DNA of 64,000 nt from Diogma glabrata (taxonomy: Eukaryota; Arthropoda; Insecta; Diptera; Cylindrotomidae). The notes below the pieces were generated by a model. That model was not told the DNA's origin, did not search any database, and was given only the letters and a program-made list of their open reading frames with translations. Position 1 is the stretch's first letter; each line of letters opens with the position of its first letter. The position numbers and the translations under genes were made by a program. This document shows positions 1-12,670 of the stretch, in pieces. The DNA lies in NCBI GenBank assembly GCA_963693315.1, contig OY856187.1:385625461-385689460 (forward strand). The letters run 5' to 3'.

Positions 1-420
1 AAATTAACAAGACAACCGCTACAACGATTAGGTTAGAATATTCTTAAAGAAATATAAAAAAATAATTATACAAATACAATAAATAATAAATATAAATAAT
101 AAATTTAAATTAATTTAAAAGTTAATGTGTATCAGTAAAAAAAAAATAAAATAACCAAAAATTATCAAATAATTAATTATATGAAAATAAAAAAAAAATT
201 GTGTCTGTGTTTTAATGAATGACACTTTTAGTTAAACCCTAACTCCAAAATACAACAATGGTAATGGATTGAGTCATATACCAGATTTGATGAAGGCAAA
301 TGATTTTTTGATATTGACTAGCTTTGTTGTTTAATGAGAAATCTTGTTTAGATATTTGAAATTATGTGGTGGGAAAAAATTTGTTTAAGGGGAAATAGAA
401 ACAGGCTAGCCAATGGTAAT
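1..420. other. AT-rich DNA, no gene seen
   Basis: Very AT-rich sequence with short A and T runs. I see no credible coding frame, RNA gene or repeat structure here. Confidence 0.5.
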
Positions 421-424
421 TTAG

Positions 425-1290
425 CTTTCTAAAGAAAGATGATCAAGATAAACTCCGAACAAAAACTATGACGAAGTCTCAAATAATTAAATTTCATCCT
501 TTTGGGGGATGGGAGTAGAGAATGGTGAGAAAAGGCTTTGTTGACCCACACAAGTGAGGTGCCATTTGAAAGAGCACCCAATTAGAGATACATTGGAATT
601 TTTTTAGAATTTTTCGGAGCACAGTTTTTGAGTTTTTGTTAAAAAAATGCAACTTTCAGACCGTCCCATCCCTACGTTTCGACAGAAAAATTTGAAAAAA
701 TTCACAAAGACAGGAAGTTCGAAAATTTTTGAACAAAAAGCATAGCGAAATCTGAAATACTTACCTTTCTGTGTATCTAGGGGATAAGGTGAGGAGGGTT
801 AAATAAAATCTTTTTCGACCCAAATGAGTAAGGTGCCATTTGAAATAGTAACTAATATAATAAACATAGCAATTTTATTTAGTGGTACACAGTTCTTGAT
901 TTATTGTCAAAAAAGTGCAACTTACAGACTGCCTTCCCCTTTCTCCAACGTTTCGACGCTGATTGACAGAAAAATTTGAAAAAATTAACAGAAACAGGAA
1001 GATTGGTAAGTTTTTAACGAAATTTATTGCAAAGTTTCAAATAATTATATTTCTGTTTTTTTAGGGGATAGGAGTGGGGAGGCTTGCAGGTCTTTTTTGA
1101 CCCAAATGGTCAATTTAAAACACCACATAATTTAAGAAAACTTGCAATTTTTTTTAGAATAACCGATGCAAAATTTTTGAGTTATTGTTAAGAAAAGTTT
1201 GTTTTTTAGTATGTTCCCACCCCATAAACTTCGACGTTGATTTACAGAACAAAAAATTCCAATTTGAACCATTTACAAGCTGGTGTAAAC
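425..1290. repeat. Degenerate tandem repeat, unit ~280 bp, three copies
   Basis: Three diverged copies can be lined up on the landmark GGGGATNNGAGTGGGGAGG near 505, 780 and 1064. Each is followed by TTGACCCAAATG, a stretch ending in TTTTTGAGTT-ATTGT, and CGTTTCGAC followed by GACAGAAAAATTTGAAAA. Spacing is about 275-285 bp. No long frame is conserved. It may be a decayed satellite or the remains of a larger element. Confidence 0.6.
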
Positions 1291-1299
1291 GAATCTTTT

Positions 1300-2465
1300 T
1301 ACATTTATGAAACCCTTTGCGAGCAAATTTTATTCGCACTTCTCTGACTTTTTTAGTTAATAGGAGATTTAAGATCCGGTTTCTTTTAATCTTTTTTTTT
1401 TGTGTGTTAAAAGTCCAACTCTACAAAGCTTTCGATGGAATAAGACAAATCAAACCTCTTTTAACCATTTATTTCGGATGAAGTTTGAATTTTCATTATT
1501 ATTCGATGCCAATTATTTATCGCCTTTGCACAGTCAAACAAAAAGTTTAAATTTTCAATTATTTTGTAATAAATCGTAAATGTTATGCTTGTTTGTGTAA
1601 GACATATGGCATTTTGTTGGAGTTTTGATAGTATGAATGTTGGTCTGATTATTAAATCTATGTTTCTGATAAATTTTTCATCCATGCAAGTTGTAAGAAA
1701 TTTTTTTAATATGGAGCATCCGTTATGATTCACTCCTACGTTTTACCAACAATTATTTGCACATTTAATCGTGATATTTCTTTTTATATTTAGGTATAAA
1801 TGGGGCATGTATGGCAACTAATCTACGTCAACAACTGAATCTTATTTACGTGGAATTCTGAGTAAAAATGATATATTTTCTGGATATTGTCCCCGCAAGG
1901 GATGCCAAAAGCTACATCCGATTTATGGACTACTCTAGTTTTTTTATTTGTTGAGACGGATTTTACCATTGCTTTAAGACTAACTTTTTTATAATGCTAA
2001 TTTTTTGCAAACACTTTAACCTAAATTGACCAACTAACGCAACACAACGACCACAAAAAATTAACACGCAAAAAACAAAAGGAATACAAAATATTTAAAT
2101 ATTATTTATTAAATTTTTATGAAGAAAAAAAACAATTAATTGTAATCAAATTAAAATTTTACAACATAATATTTATCTACAGAAATATGTCGGTTAGTTA
2201 AAATTTTTTTGAATCAATTTCACTAATGCTGGATGAAAACCGTAGGCAACGAGTTGGTTGATCTAGTTGGCATGTCAGATTCGATCAAAAGCATCAACTT
2301 GTTTTAAAAGTTTTAGAAACATTTCATAAAAAAATATACTTATTGCAATGCACGTCATCACAACATGTAAAAGAAATAGAAATTTTACCATAATGAATTG
2401 AATGATTTCAAATTAATACAGATGAAGGGACCCTTGTTGACAGACTACCTTTTTAATTGAAACTT
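1300..2465. other. Intergenic, no recognised gene
   Basis: A 90-codon open frame on the minus strand (1461-1733) matches no family I know. It lacks recognisable motifs and is compatible with chance. The rest is AT-rich without visible structure. Confidence 0.4.
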
Positions 2466-2469
2466 TGGG

Positions 2470-2560
2470 AGAAAAGCTTGTTAAGCGTTTTTCTCTGACC
2501 GGGCTTTGAAGACAAGATTTTCGGGTCTTGGTCAGTCACACTAACCACTCGCTAATAAAT
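2470..2560 (-). repeat. tRNA-derived SINE-like head (fragment)
   Basis: On the minus strand the segment reads like the 5' part of a tRNA-derived SINE. An A-box-like stretch AGTGGTTAGTGTGACTG is followed about 35 bases later by a B-box-like TCTTCAAAGCCCGGTC. The anticodon arm is not tRNA-like enough for a working tRNA gene. No target duplication or tail was found, so this is a tentative fragment call. Confidence 0.4.
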
Positions 2561-4390
2561 TTTTTTCTAATATTTTACTTTAGTTCACTTGATCATAAAT
2601 AATGGAAGTTAGTTCTTTATCACAATTCTGCAATTTGTTCAGTTGAAATAATATAGTTCAATTAGATTGATGATATTTGATATTGAATCGTAGCTGTGGT
2701 GTGAGGAAGTGTGGTCAACTCCATTTTCTCATTTACGTATCCGCAAACTACTGTAAATCAGCTTTGAATTATATAATTAAAAATTGGTAAATTTGTTTCC
2801 AAATTAGAATCAAATTAAAACCAATAACATAAAACTTGATATGGCAATTTCCACTTCACACATATTTATTTTCATATGGATGCAAATCCTGTGCAATAGC
2901 ATTTAATCCATTTCGTTTAAAATTCAAAATATATTTTTTTTAAATATCAAACAAGATCAAAATTAAAGAGCTTTAATTCCAATTATAACATCCAATTATC
3001 TACGAAAAACAAAGTTTTTTCATTTTAGTATATGAAAATTTTCCATGAAAATTTTAAACAAATTTAAATAAATTCACACAAAAATTATAAATTAAAAATA
3101 AAATTATTTTCGTTTGATACATGAGGTTGTGGGTTATGTTACAAAAAGTAAAATAAAAATAATACTTGAAGGCATTGGTATGTACTACAAATGGATAAAC
3201 GATGTACATTTAACAATTTAAATGATTTTGTGTCACGGTGTACATTTAACATTGATTTTTCTTAATGACGGTTAACTTTCCGTATTTGAAGGAAAATAAA
3301 TCAACACTTGCAAGCTAGGTAGATGTATAATGCAACGGTGATCCATTATTTATTTCAATCCATTTCTTATCCCTCCTTTAGAATCTTAAATTGTAAATAA
3401 ATCGTAAACTAACTTATCAAAACTTTAAAATAAAATCATCTTTGTTTTGAAGATACTTCTGACAATTGTCTCACAACAAAATAATACAATAATTCAACAA
3501 CAGAACTTTTACAGGATTACAATACAACTGACGGATAAAACATAAATATTTTAGTATATTTAAGCAACAGTACTTATATGTCTGGATTTTATATGTACGT
3601 ACAAAAGCACAAAAAGATACAGACAAAAATATTTTTCCATAGAAGCTATATATCAATTTCTGATGACATTTCTCACAATGTAAATTTTAAAATGAAGACG
3701 TAAAAAACTGAGCTTAAATGTATAATACAAATATAACAAAAAAAAAATTTGTTGAACGTTTAATCTGCAATTTCTGTATTCTAACAACTCAAATTATACA
3801 TCCAGTAAACACTAGAAAAAATAGCAAAACTGAAGCAAATAGCAAATAAAAGAAGAAAAATAGGAATAACTATCCATTTCTAAGATTAAACGTTGCGATA
3901 TAAATGCAGTAAACTTTTATTTCAACAAAATGGTGAATAATAAATATAACAAAAGTAAATAAAAACTGGACCATGATTTTTTTTTATTTATTCGGTCAAA
4001 TCGTAGAAAAAATTTGATGTCTGTTATATGAAATGACGGAGGTGTATCTTTAGAAAAATTGTTTTCTCTACTTTCAAGCTGTTCATATCTGAACATGTTT
4101 CATTTCAGTTTATTATTTATCCAGAGTTTTTGGTGATAATCTGAGTGTTACGATTCGATTTGTGATCATTCACAACAACAACTCAATTTTGCTTTTGATA
4201 ATGAAGAGACTCAAAGAATGAGTGCATTCATTATTTTTTCGATGGGTATTTGCTGCGCCCTCTGGATATTAATATTGAAAATTCTAAATGAGGGAATGAT
4301 ATGTTAAAAACGGAAATAAAATTCCACTTCTATTTTGGTGATTAAATAGTTACTGCGATTCATTAGTATTCTGCTTCTCCGGTTGCCTAC
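2561..4390. other. Intergenic, nothing recognised
   Basis: AT-rich sequence with only short open frames. A 61-codon minus-strand frame (3471-3656) shows no motif. I see no RNA gene or clear repeat. Confidence 0.4.
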
Positions 4391-4394
4391 AAAG

Positions 4395-4660
4395 AAATGT
4401 ATAACTGGGTGGCATGATTAAACATGGAGTAATCGAGACAAGTGATAGCTCTTGGAGTTCTCCAATGGCTGTAGTGCGAAGGGCTCCTAATTTTGTCTGG
4501 ATGCTAGAAAGCTAAATGTTGTCACTAAGAAAAACGCTTCTCCCAATCCTTGGCAGATTACTTAGCCAACTAGGTGAATCGCTGTGTATATCAAGCATCG
4601 ATCTAAAAGATGATATCTGTCGAATTCCACTTGATCCCGTTTCTCGAGAGAAAATTAAAA
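4395..4660 (+). pseudogene. Ty3/Gypsy reverse transcriptase fragment
   Basis: A conceptual translation with breaks gives the N-terminal half of a Gypsy RT. There is a GVIE-SSWSSP-type palm entry near 4425-4470, a stretch like the RKLN-VTKK segment near 4505-4530, and SSIDLKD near 4598-4618, followed by IPLDPVSREK. The catalytic YxDD region, RNase H and integrase are absent. Stops and frameshifts show an old fragment. No LTR or coding remnant joins it on either side. Confidence 0.75.
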
Positions 4661-5189
4661 ATATTAAAGGTTGAATATTGTGATATTACAGAATAATAAG
4701 TGGAAGCAATATTCCGAAATAAAATAATTATTTTTGCAACTATAATAATATTTAACTATGTCTGTAGGTGTGTTTTTGTTTCAATAAAATTTAAAGTTAT
4801 AAAAATGAAAAGTAATTAGTTTCAATTTTAAACAATATTTATGCATATAAATTTTTTGGTGTTATTTGTTTTTAACTTAAATTAAAAACTATGAAAGCAA
4901 ACAAATAGCAACAAATTTTATTTTGACTTATGAAATTTTGGCATATTTTCAAACAAGATTTGTTTATGAAATTTTCTTAAGATTTTGATAACACAGAAAT
5001 ATATGTATGAGGTATAAAAGCACCTAATATTTGAGAGTTAAGATAAGTATAATTTTGGTCTTTTTAGGTTTAATTAAAAATAGTTTTTTTGATTAATAAA
5101 AAAAATTGAATAGAATATTAAGGAATTTTTCTTCAGCCAAAAATAAAAGGTTTGATGACGAGGTCAAAAGGCCCCCAGAGCCTATGATT

Positions 5190-6375
5190 TGGTACGACCC
5201 TGGAGAGGTCTCTCATCTCTGATTCATATTCCCTTTATTTTGTAGCAGATAAGAGAGACGTAATTCGTAAGCCCTTTCTACGATTAAATCAAACCTTATA
5301 AACTGAAGGGTGAGACCATAACATGCAATCTGATGAAGTTTGAGCTTAATCGTTTGGAGGGTTTTTAAATGACAGTCTCAGTTTTCGTACATTCCGCAGA
5401 ATGTTGCCATTCGTTAACCTTCTTTTCAAGTTTTCCATTCGTAAGCCCGTTCTACGATTAATCTCAAATCCCATAAACTGTACGGTAAGATTATAACATA
5501 CAATCTGATGAATTTTGAGATTAATCGTTGGGAGGGCTAATGAATGGTTGTCTCAGTTTGCATACAGTCCGTAGAGTGCTGCAATTCATTAACTCTCTTT
5601 AAGACCCTGACTGCCATTCGTAAACCTTTTCTCCGATATAGCTCAAACCTCACAAACTATAAGGTGAGACTATAACATGCAATCTGATGTAGTTTGAGTT
5701 TAATCGTAGGAAAGGTTTATGGATGGTTTATGGACGAATTTTGCCATTCTTAAACCCTCTCTTTGAGCTTGTCTGCCATTCGTAAATCCTTCCTACGATT
5801 AAACTCAAACCTCACCAACTGTAAGGTAAAACTTCCGCTTCTGTTCGTTAACCTTCTTTTCTAGCCTGCCTGCCATTTGTAAACTCTTCTTACGATTAAA
5901 ATCGAACCTCACAAACTGTAAGATGAAACCATAACATGCAATCTGATAAAGTTTAAGTTTAATCGTGGGAGGGTTATTGAAAAGCAGTCTCAAATTCCAT
6001 TCAATTCGTAGAACGCTGCCATTCGTAAACCTTCTTTTCAAGCCTGCCTGACATTCGTAAGCCCTTCCTACGATTGAGTTCAAACTTCATAAGCTGTAAG
6101 GTGAGACCATAGCATGCAAACTGATGAAATTTGAGCGTAACCGTTCGGAGGGTTTACTCAGTTTCTATACAGTCCGTAGAATGCTTCTCTTCGTTAACCC
6201 TCTTTTCAATGTTGCCTGCCATTCGTTACTTTTTCCTACAATTAAGTTTCAACCTCATTAGCTGTAAGGTGAGACTATAACATGCAATCTGATTAAGTTT
6301 GAGCTTAATCGTTTGTAGGGTTAACGGATGGCTATCTCAGTTGTTATACAGTTCGTAGAATGCTATAAACACTTC
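5190..6375. repeat. Tandem satellite, unit ~175 bp
   Basis: About six to seven copies. The landmark CATGCAATCTGATGAAGTTTG recurs near 5324, 5500, 5677, 5936, 6113 and 6281, with spacings of about 168-177 bp and one longer gap. Each unit also carries GCCATTCGTAA, CCTACGATTAAACTCAAACC, AACTGTAAGGTGAGACC and TCCGTAGAATGCTG. The open frame on the minus strand (5805-6083) is only the repeat read through. No transposon ends are visible at the borders. Confidence 0.85.
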
Positions 6376-6639
6376 CTAGCATTAAGTTGTTACAAATGCA
6401 AGTTAGGCAACTAGGCGCTACAATTGTAAGCTTCTATCTCTTGTTTTGGTTCTTGCATCGCCAGTGGGATACTGTGAACTCAAATTACCACGAAATATTT
6501 ACTGACCTATGCCAATTTAATTTTGTGCCTTTTATTGTGTTATTTTATCTGTCCCTTGGCTTCAGTTTTATTAGTTTTATTATTCTACTTTAACTTTTAC
6601 CATTAACTATTAGTTTTCAATATTCTCAATATATTTATC

Positions 6640-8980
6640 ATAATATTAATTTTCAATACATAATGCCTACTTCTTTCTCAAACTTCGTAATCGATTCCAC
6701 CAACATTCAGGGTCTTAAAATAAACTTTTTTAGCAACTAATACCATCTTAGACAAAAAAAAACTACATTTACTTTCACTAAGTGAAACACCAGATTCAAA
6801 TATTGTTTCACGATTCGGTTCCAACAAATATTCCCCAGAACTTGCATTTTTTTAAGACCGTGGTGTATTGGTATATATATACGCAATTATGTTAAATAAA
6901 CAAGACTCCTTCAGTGTTATTAATACCTTAGTTCTACTTGCTACCATGATCAAACCTTAGAAGCATTTAATTTTCGTACAGACGCAACCGATGACATTTT
7001 CATCACCGTGCCTAAAGTGGAAATTTTATTAGCAGAAGATTTCAACGTCCACCACAAAGATTGCCTACATTTCTCAAAAAAAAACATCTACAGAAGGACA
7101 ATATGCTAAATTTCTGTCTGATTTCAATCAGCTTACATAATTAAAGGATAGCCATACCCATATTCCAATTATGGCCAGTCATTCTTCTAATTTAATATAG
7201 TTTTTCATGACAACTCATTCTGTTAAATAAACTTACTCAGGCGATGCTTTTTTGGCAAATCAGATTATTGTATAGTTTTGGCGTATTTCCAAATAAGTCC
7301 TCAAGCAAGAAGTCCAAAATTGTTTCCTCTTCAAAACGTTTGCAACTACAAAAAATTTAATTAGCAAAAATGTAATAAATTCTACGGCGAAATCGATTGG
7401 CGTCTATTTCTGCAGGATAAAAATGTTGACCAAGCAACTGCATTGATCACGTTCATTATTCTACTGGAAATGAACATTTTTATTCCAACCAGTATTGTAA
7501 AAAGTAGAAATGGGTCCCCATCCTGGTTTTCTGACGAACGTTATATAGCAAAAATTAACAAAATGTTGGCGATTGATAAATACCAGAGCGATAAATCACC
7601 CTTCCTCAGATCTTTTTATATCAGGGCTAGAAACAACTGTCATGATATTTTTAAGAAAGCCAAATTTCTTTTAACTCTAATGTTAATCGAAAAACTTTAC
7701 GCACCACTGTCATACTGGAACTTTGTTCGACAGGTTGGCAATAACTTAATAAAATCATCTATTCAACCATAAATGGATAACCAGGGCAACCCTGTAATCG
7801 AAACCTAAGCGAAGGCAGATCCACTTGCGGCAAATTTTCTTGCTTTGTCGTCGATGATTTCGTTATAAACCCGCCGATCATTGCACCTACCTAATCATCA
7901 ATGAACAAAATTTACTTTCGTCCAGAAATGTTACGGTTAACACTGCTTAATCTAGATCTTAGCAAATTTGCTAGTTTGGACGATGTACCACCTATTGTAG
8001 TAAAGGGTTGAACTGATACCCTGGTTTATCCAATAATTAGTCTCTTTCATTTATCCCTTAGCTCTGGGTTTTATCCATCAATGTGAAAACTAACTAATGT
8101 TCAACCAGTCCCAAAAAAGGGCAACAAGTCTGACCCATCAAACTATCGTCCCATTGCACAAACTTCAATCCTTGCAAAAATGATGGGAAAACTATCAATT
8201 ATAAACTAATGGCATATCTCGAAAACAACATTCTTCTTCACGATCGCCAATATGGATTTCATAAGACATGGTCTATTTGTGACATCATATAAGCCCTCAC
8301 AGAGAAATAGGGTAAAGCAATTCAAGACTTTGGTGAATTTCATATTATTTTCGTTGATATATCCAAGATGTTTGACAAAATTGGATAACGGACTCTTATC
8401 AACAAGTAAATTTCATTTGGAGTCTGTAAGACCTAAATCTGTTGGTTGGAAGACTTTGTATCCCACATATCGATCAGAGTAATGTTAGATTTTGCTATGT
8501 CGACCAAATTAGCAATTCAAGCCGGCTTTCCAGCCGGTTCTCTAACCAACCATTTTTTTCATCTTTATCAACAATTTGTTATCTATCACCACAAACCCCA
8601 TATATGGCTTTGCTGACTACAGTACTATCTTCCGTTTCTGTTCTTTTAAAAAACAACCATCTAGTCTTAATTTTAATTGTTAGCGTAGAAAAATGGTTGA
8701 ATTCGTGGATGATGATCTAAAATTATTCCTAGATTGGGGTTAACAGAATCTTGTGACAATAAATTCTATGAAGACGAAGTCGTGCGTTTTGACCCATATA
8801 ACCTCACTGTATAGCGGCAATGCAACGTTTTCCAAGCAAACATTATTAAACTCACCTACACTCAAGATATTGTGCACTAATATCAATTTAACGTGGCGCA
8901 ATTTGGTGCACGCTATATTAATTTTAAATGTGGGAAGACGGAACCTTGCTTACCATCTTCCTCTAGTGTCTTTTTCTTTC
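6640..8980 (+). pseudogene. Decayed Jockey/CR1-type LINE ORF2
   Basis: Broken translations line up in order with a LINE ORF2. An endonuclease start (NIQGLKINFF, from about 6700) is followed by the endonuclease motif AEDFNVHHKD (about 7035). Next come a linker with WFSDERYIAKINKML (about 7530), the RT entry PVPKKGNKSDPSNYRPI (about 8106), RQYGF (about 8245), a GFPAGSLTNPLF-like palm segment (about 8525) and the LDWG-QNLVT-NSMKTKSCVL stretch (about 8730). Many stops and frameshifts rule out function. It resembles the LINE at 29.8 kb, and it retains the RT C-terminal part missing from that copy. No tail or target duplication was identified. Confidence 0.8.
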
Positions 8981-8984
8981 CTTC

Positions 8985-10140
8985 ACTATTTCTCAAACTA
9001 TTATGAAAATCACAAACAAATATACATTTGACTTTAATTTATTAAAATATAAAATTTAAGTAGATTCACAAAATTTAGAGTTTAATGATTTTCTTTGTAT
9101 TAATTTATTTTAACTTATTGCGTGCTATATTACGTGCTGATATTTCCCAGAAAAAAAATCATAAAGTTTTGAAACTGCGTGAAAACTGTGTTTTTTTGCC
9201 TACAGTGCCCTTTAGCATTCACATCGATACTACCATCGATACTTCCATCACGCGGTAGGAATTAATTGGAAGTGTATATTTAGAAATACATTAAAAAAAT
9301 CGAAAAATTGATTTTAAATTTTGTAGAACTTAAAACTAAGGGAGAAAGCTAGCCTTAAAATTTTTAAAAATATTTTTGTCATGTGAAAATCGTGATAATT
9401 TCCAACGCATTGATATTTTTTGAAAAATTTTACTACGAATTAAATTTGCTACAAAATGAAAACGTTTGTCATCTAAGAAAAAAATTTCAAATTTGTGACA
9501 GACTTAACAGCAAGAAAAACCATAAAACCTACCGTAATTGTTTTCTGATGGAGCAATTCCCATAGTTTGGAGAAATCAATTTTGTAATATATTTTGCTAG
9601 TTCTGAAAGTGCAAGATCACTTCCCCCCCCCAGAGCAATGGAGCCAATATCAGGGATCTGTTTTTGCAGGATTAATTTCTAACCCACATTTTCGGCAAAT
9701 GTCAATGTTATTGCAAGGGTAGTTGGGATTGGCTAGTCTAACGTACTTTGACTAGAATTATTCAATCCTAGTCTGGCCCAAACCAAACCAAACCCAAAGT
9801 TTTCGCACTTGAGAAGCAAAGTTCTGTTTGAGCAAAGTTCTTAAACAGCAAAAGTTCTTTCCGTTTATCGTTCTCAAGACTGTCATTCTAACCTTACCAG
9901 CCTAAAAAACGTTTTTTAATAATTTTAGAGCTTTAAATCCCCTTGTGTTTTTAACATTGTAACGAAGTAAGTATGACGCAGTTGGATAATTCCCTGATTC
10001 TTAGATTCACTACTTTATCATATATCTCAAATTTCCATTACACGCGACTTTCGTAACTAATTTTTTATCATACTTAATTCATAGTCCTCAGTTAATATAT
10101 TTTCCGCTACCCTAATTTAGTATTCCATTAAAAATAATTT
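8985..10140. other. Intergenic, nothing recognised
   Basis: AT-rich sequence with a poly-C run near 9620 and a repeated ATCGATACT motif near 9222-9245. Open frames are short (60 codons at 9383-9565) and carry no motif. Confidence 0.4.
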
Positions 10141-10814
10141 TTTTTGTGTGTGTATACACTGATTTTGAGTCACACTGCGTTCTCACAAGCATAATTTCAC
10201 AATAATGATTAATTGGCTTCTCCGTAAACTCAAACCATAACCTCCGTCTGCTATTGTTGTCGTGAAAACCTAAGATAGTTGTGCATATTTATCAATTTGT
10301 TTTCCTACCTTAAAATTGTATCCAGCAATCAGTATAGAAATTATCCTCGAACCGTTATATTTGTTATTATCGATTCTTCTTTCCGCTATATATATACATA
10401 TATGATTCTCGCTAGCGAGATTCTACTGTAAATCAATTGTAGTTTGCTATTTTAATATTGGTTGTAATACGTAATTATCAGATACCCTAATAATGCTGGG
10501 TTCCAATTGGCTGTTGAGTCTAGATTCGGTTTTATAAAATTACCAAATTTTAATTATAAATGATATGATCAAGTTGTCAGATATTGTTTAACGTAAGAAT
10601 TTCTTACAGATTATATAGAGGCAACCTATTGATTTGGTCAAATTAGATTAGTTGTCTAAATTGATTTAGTCCCTGTAGTTTTCTAGTAATTAATGAGTCA
10701 CTGTAAAACTATTATAAAATTAGTTGTTCATTCTCATTCCACACTCATGTTGATTACATGATTATTTCGTTTAAGTGTTTTGAAAATAGTAACTATTCAT
10801 GTAATATCTTCCAA

Positions 10815-10975
10815 TTTTTATTGCAACCTAATAACCAGTATTACTTGATAAGGGAAATAAAGTAACGATAAATTTTAAATGTAAACTCTCCAAGAAACTG
10901 CGTTATCGATTCTATTATTCACCTATATATAGCAGTTAAAATAGTGTAGTCTCTCTCTTATCTCACAGTCTATCA
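10815..10975 (+). promoter_or_regulatory. Cassette A TATA promoter module
   Basis: TATATATA lies at 10924-10931, with a pyrimidine-rich start region about 30-40 bases downstream (CTCTCTTATCTCACAGTC, 10952-10970). The 60 bases before it align well with the cassette B module. Shared words are AAGAAACT and TTATCGATTC, plus a gapped match CTTNATAAGGG-ATAA-AACGAT. Conservation between copies separated by more than 30 kb supports a real element, but no transcript evidence is available. Confidence 0.5.
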
Positions 10976-11924
10976 TCGATTCTTATTCGATTCTTATTTT
11001 TTGATGTGGATAAAACTAACCTCATTGGTAAATGTCATATAAAGAATTTTGGAAAAAAACCACATGAGCGTATGGTTTTATACATGATAGAAAATTTTTT
11101 CATGTTTCTGTTTATTAAAAGTAATTATAAAAGTTTCCACAAATGTTTAGGAATAAATTGATTAAAAAAAAAGTATAGTTGTCTGTGATGTGTCCTAGTG
11201 AATTTATTTAGAAGTTAATCTCTTGTTATTAGTTCAATTAAAAATAAATCTAAATTAAATATACAAAAAATTGCTATGTGTGTGTGTGTTTGTCTTAAGT
11301 GCAAATCAACTTAAATTAGTTAACGCTATTTTAGCAACATGGTTGCAATTAAAAAAATCTTGTTTATTCGATTTTTGTGTTAATAGTTAGCCAAGGACTT
11401 TGGTAAGGTGTTATATTTATTTTATTTATTAACTCGATCAACCATATAACTGTAAACTAACAATAAGTTGTGTCTATATTTAATAAAAAGGAAAAGAAAT
11501 TAAAAATTTTATTAAATGAGAATAGGAGTCGTTAGCCTTATTGATTAAATTTCCATTTAACCAAGAATTATTATGTATCCGTGTCGTTGCCTTTCGTGGT
11601 GATACATTTTTCCTATCATCAAGTTTGAGTAGAGCGAAAATAATTACTCATAGGTCAGAATTGTGCTTATGTATAAAAATCCCGGTCTTAGTTGTTTATT
11701 CCGTTTGTGCGCAGGGTGAACTATTTGATCTTGTATGTTGATGAGGTTGTTATTCATGAATATTTAACGATAGCAACAATTTGGATTGGAGACGGAGGTA
11801 CATTTGTTCATCATTATCTTGAGAATCAAGGGTTTGATTCTTTCCACCACCAACGGGGATATATCTGCGCATCAGCGCATATAACCGAAATCCGTTAACT
11901 GGGATAAAAAGCAACTGTGTTATT

Positions 11925-12590
11925 TCGACTCATCATTAACTAAACCAATATTTGTTCATGTATTTCCAAATATTAGTAGCGATACAATTACGGTTCATCA
12001 TTGCATGGAACAGTAATTGCTTAACTGGTTCAATTACAAACTGTGATACTGTTTCTTTTCGGATCATTAAATTAATTCAATTAATTCAAATGCCAATTGT
12101 GAGATAACCTTTCGGATCCTCATTAAATATATCATTATAATTTCAATTAATTCAAGTATCAATTGTGATATAGCATTTCGGATCATCATTGGATATATCA
12201 ATATTAGTTAAATTAGTTCAACTACCAACTGTGATACAGCATGTCAGCTCATCATTCAATAAATCAATATTGGTTTCACTAGTTCATACACCAACTGGGA
12301 TTTTGCTGTGCATCATTAAATACACCAATATTTGTTCGATTATTTCAAATACCAGCTGTGATACTGCATGTCAGCTCATCATTAAATAAATCAATAATTG
12401 TTTCATTATTTCAACTACCAACTGTGATATTGCTGTACATCATTAAATATACCAATAGTTGTTCGATTATTTCAAATACCAGCTGTGATACTGCCGTTCG
12501 GCTCATCATTCAATAAATCAATATTTGTTTCATTATTTCACTACCAACTGTGATCTACCTGCATATCATTGCTTAGAACAATATTTGCTA
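11925..12590. repeat. Cassette A tandem repeats, unit ~63 bp
   Basis: About ten copies. AACTGTGATACTGC-like cores recur near 12037, 12098, 12162, 12225, 12293, 12353, 12418, 12480 and 12546, each followed by TCATCATTNAATA and CAATATTTGTT. The array ends about 70 bases before the ATG-GTGAGT junction. The repeat sequence differs from those in cassettes B, C and D, although the position is the same. Confidence 0.85.
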
Positions 12591-12599
12591 ATTATTTGA

Positions 12600-12670
12600 A
12601 CTCCGGGTGAGATGATCGGCTGATGTCACGGGAGCAAGTGGCGGGATCTGGACAAAACCATGCGGTGAGT
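12600..12670 (+). other. Conserved exon-end-like motif with splice donor (A)
   Basis: GATCTGGACAAAACCATG is followed by CG and then GTGAGT; the GT is at 12665-12666. The same arrangement (TGGA, an A-rich spacer, ATG, zero to two bases, GTGAGT) occurs at 17677, 47988 and 60213. This looks like a conserved 5' splice site placed just after an ATG. Whether the ATG is translated is unknown. Confidence 0.5.
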
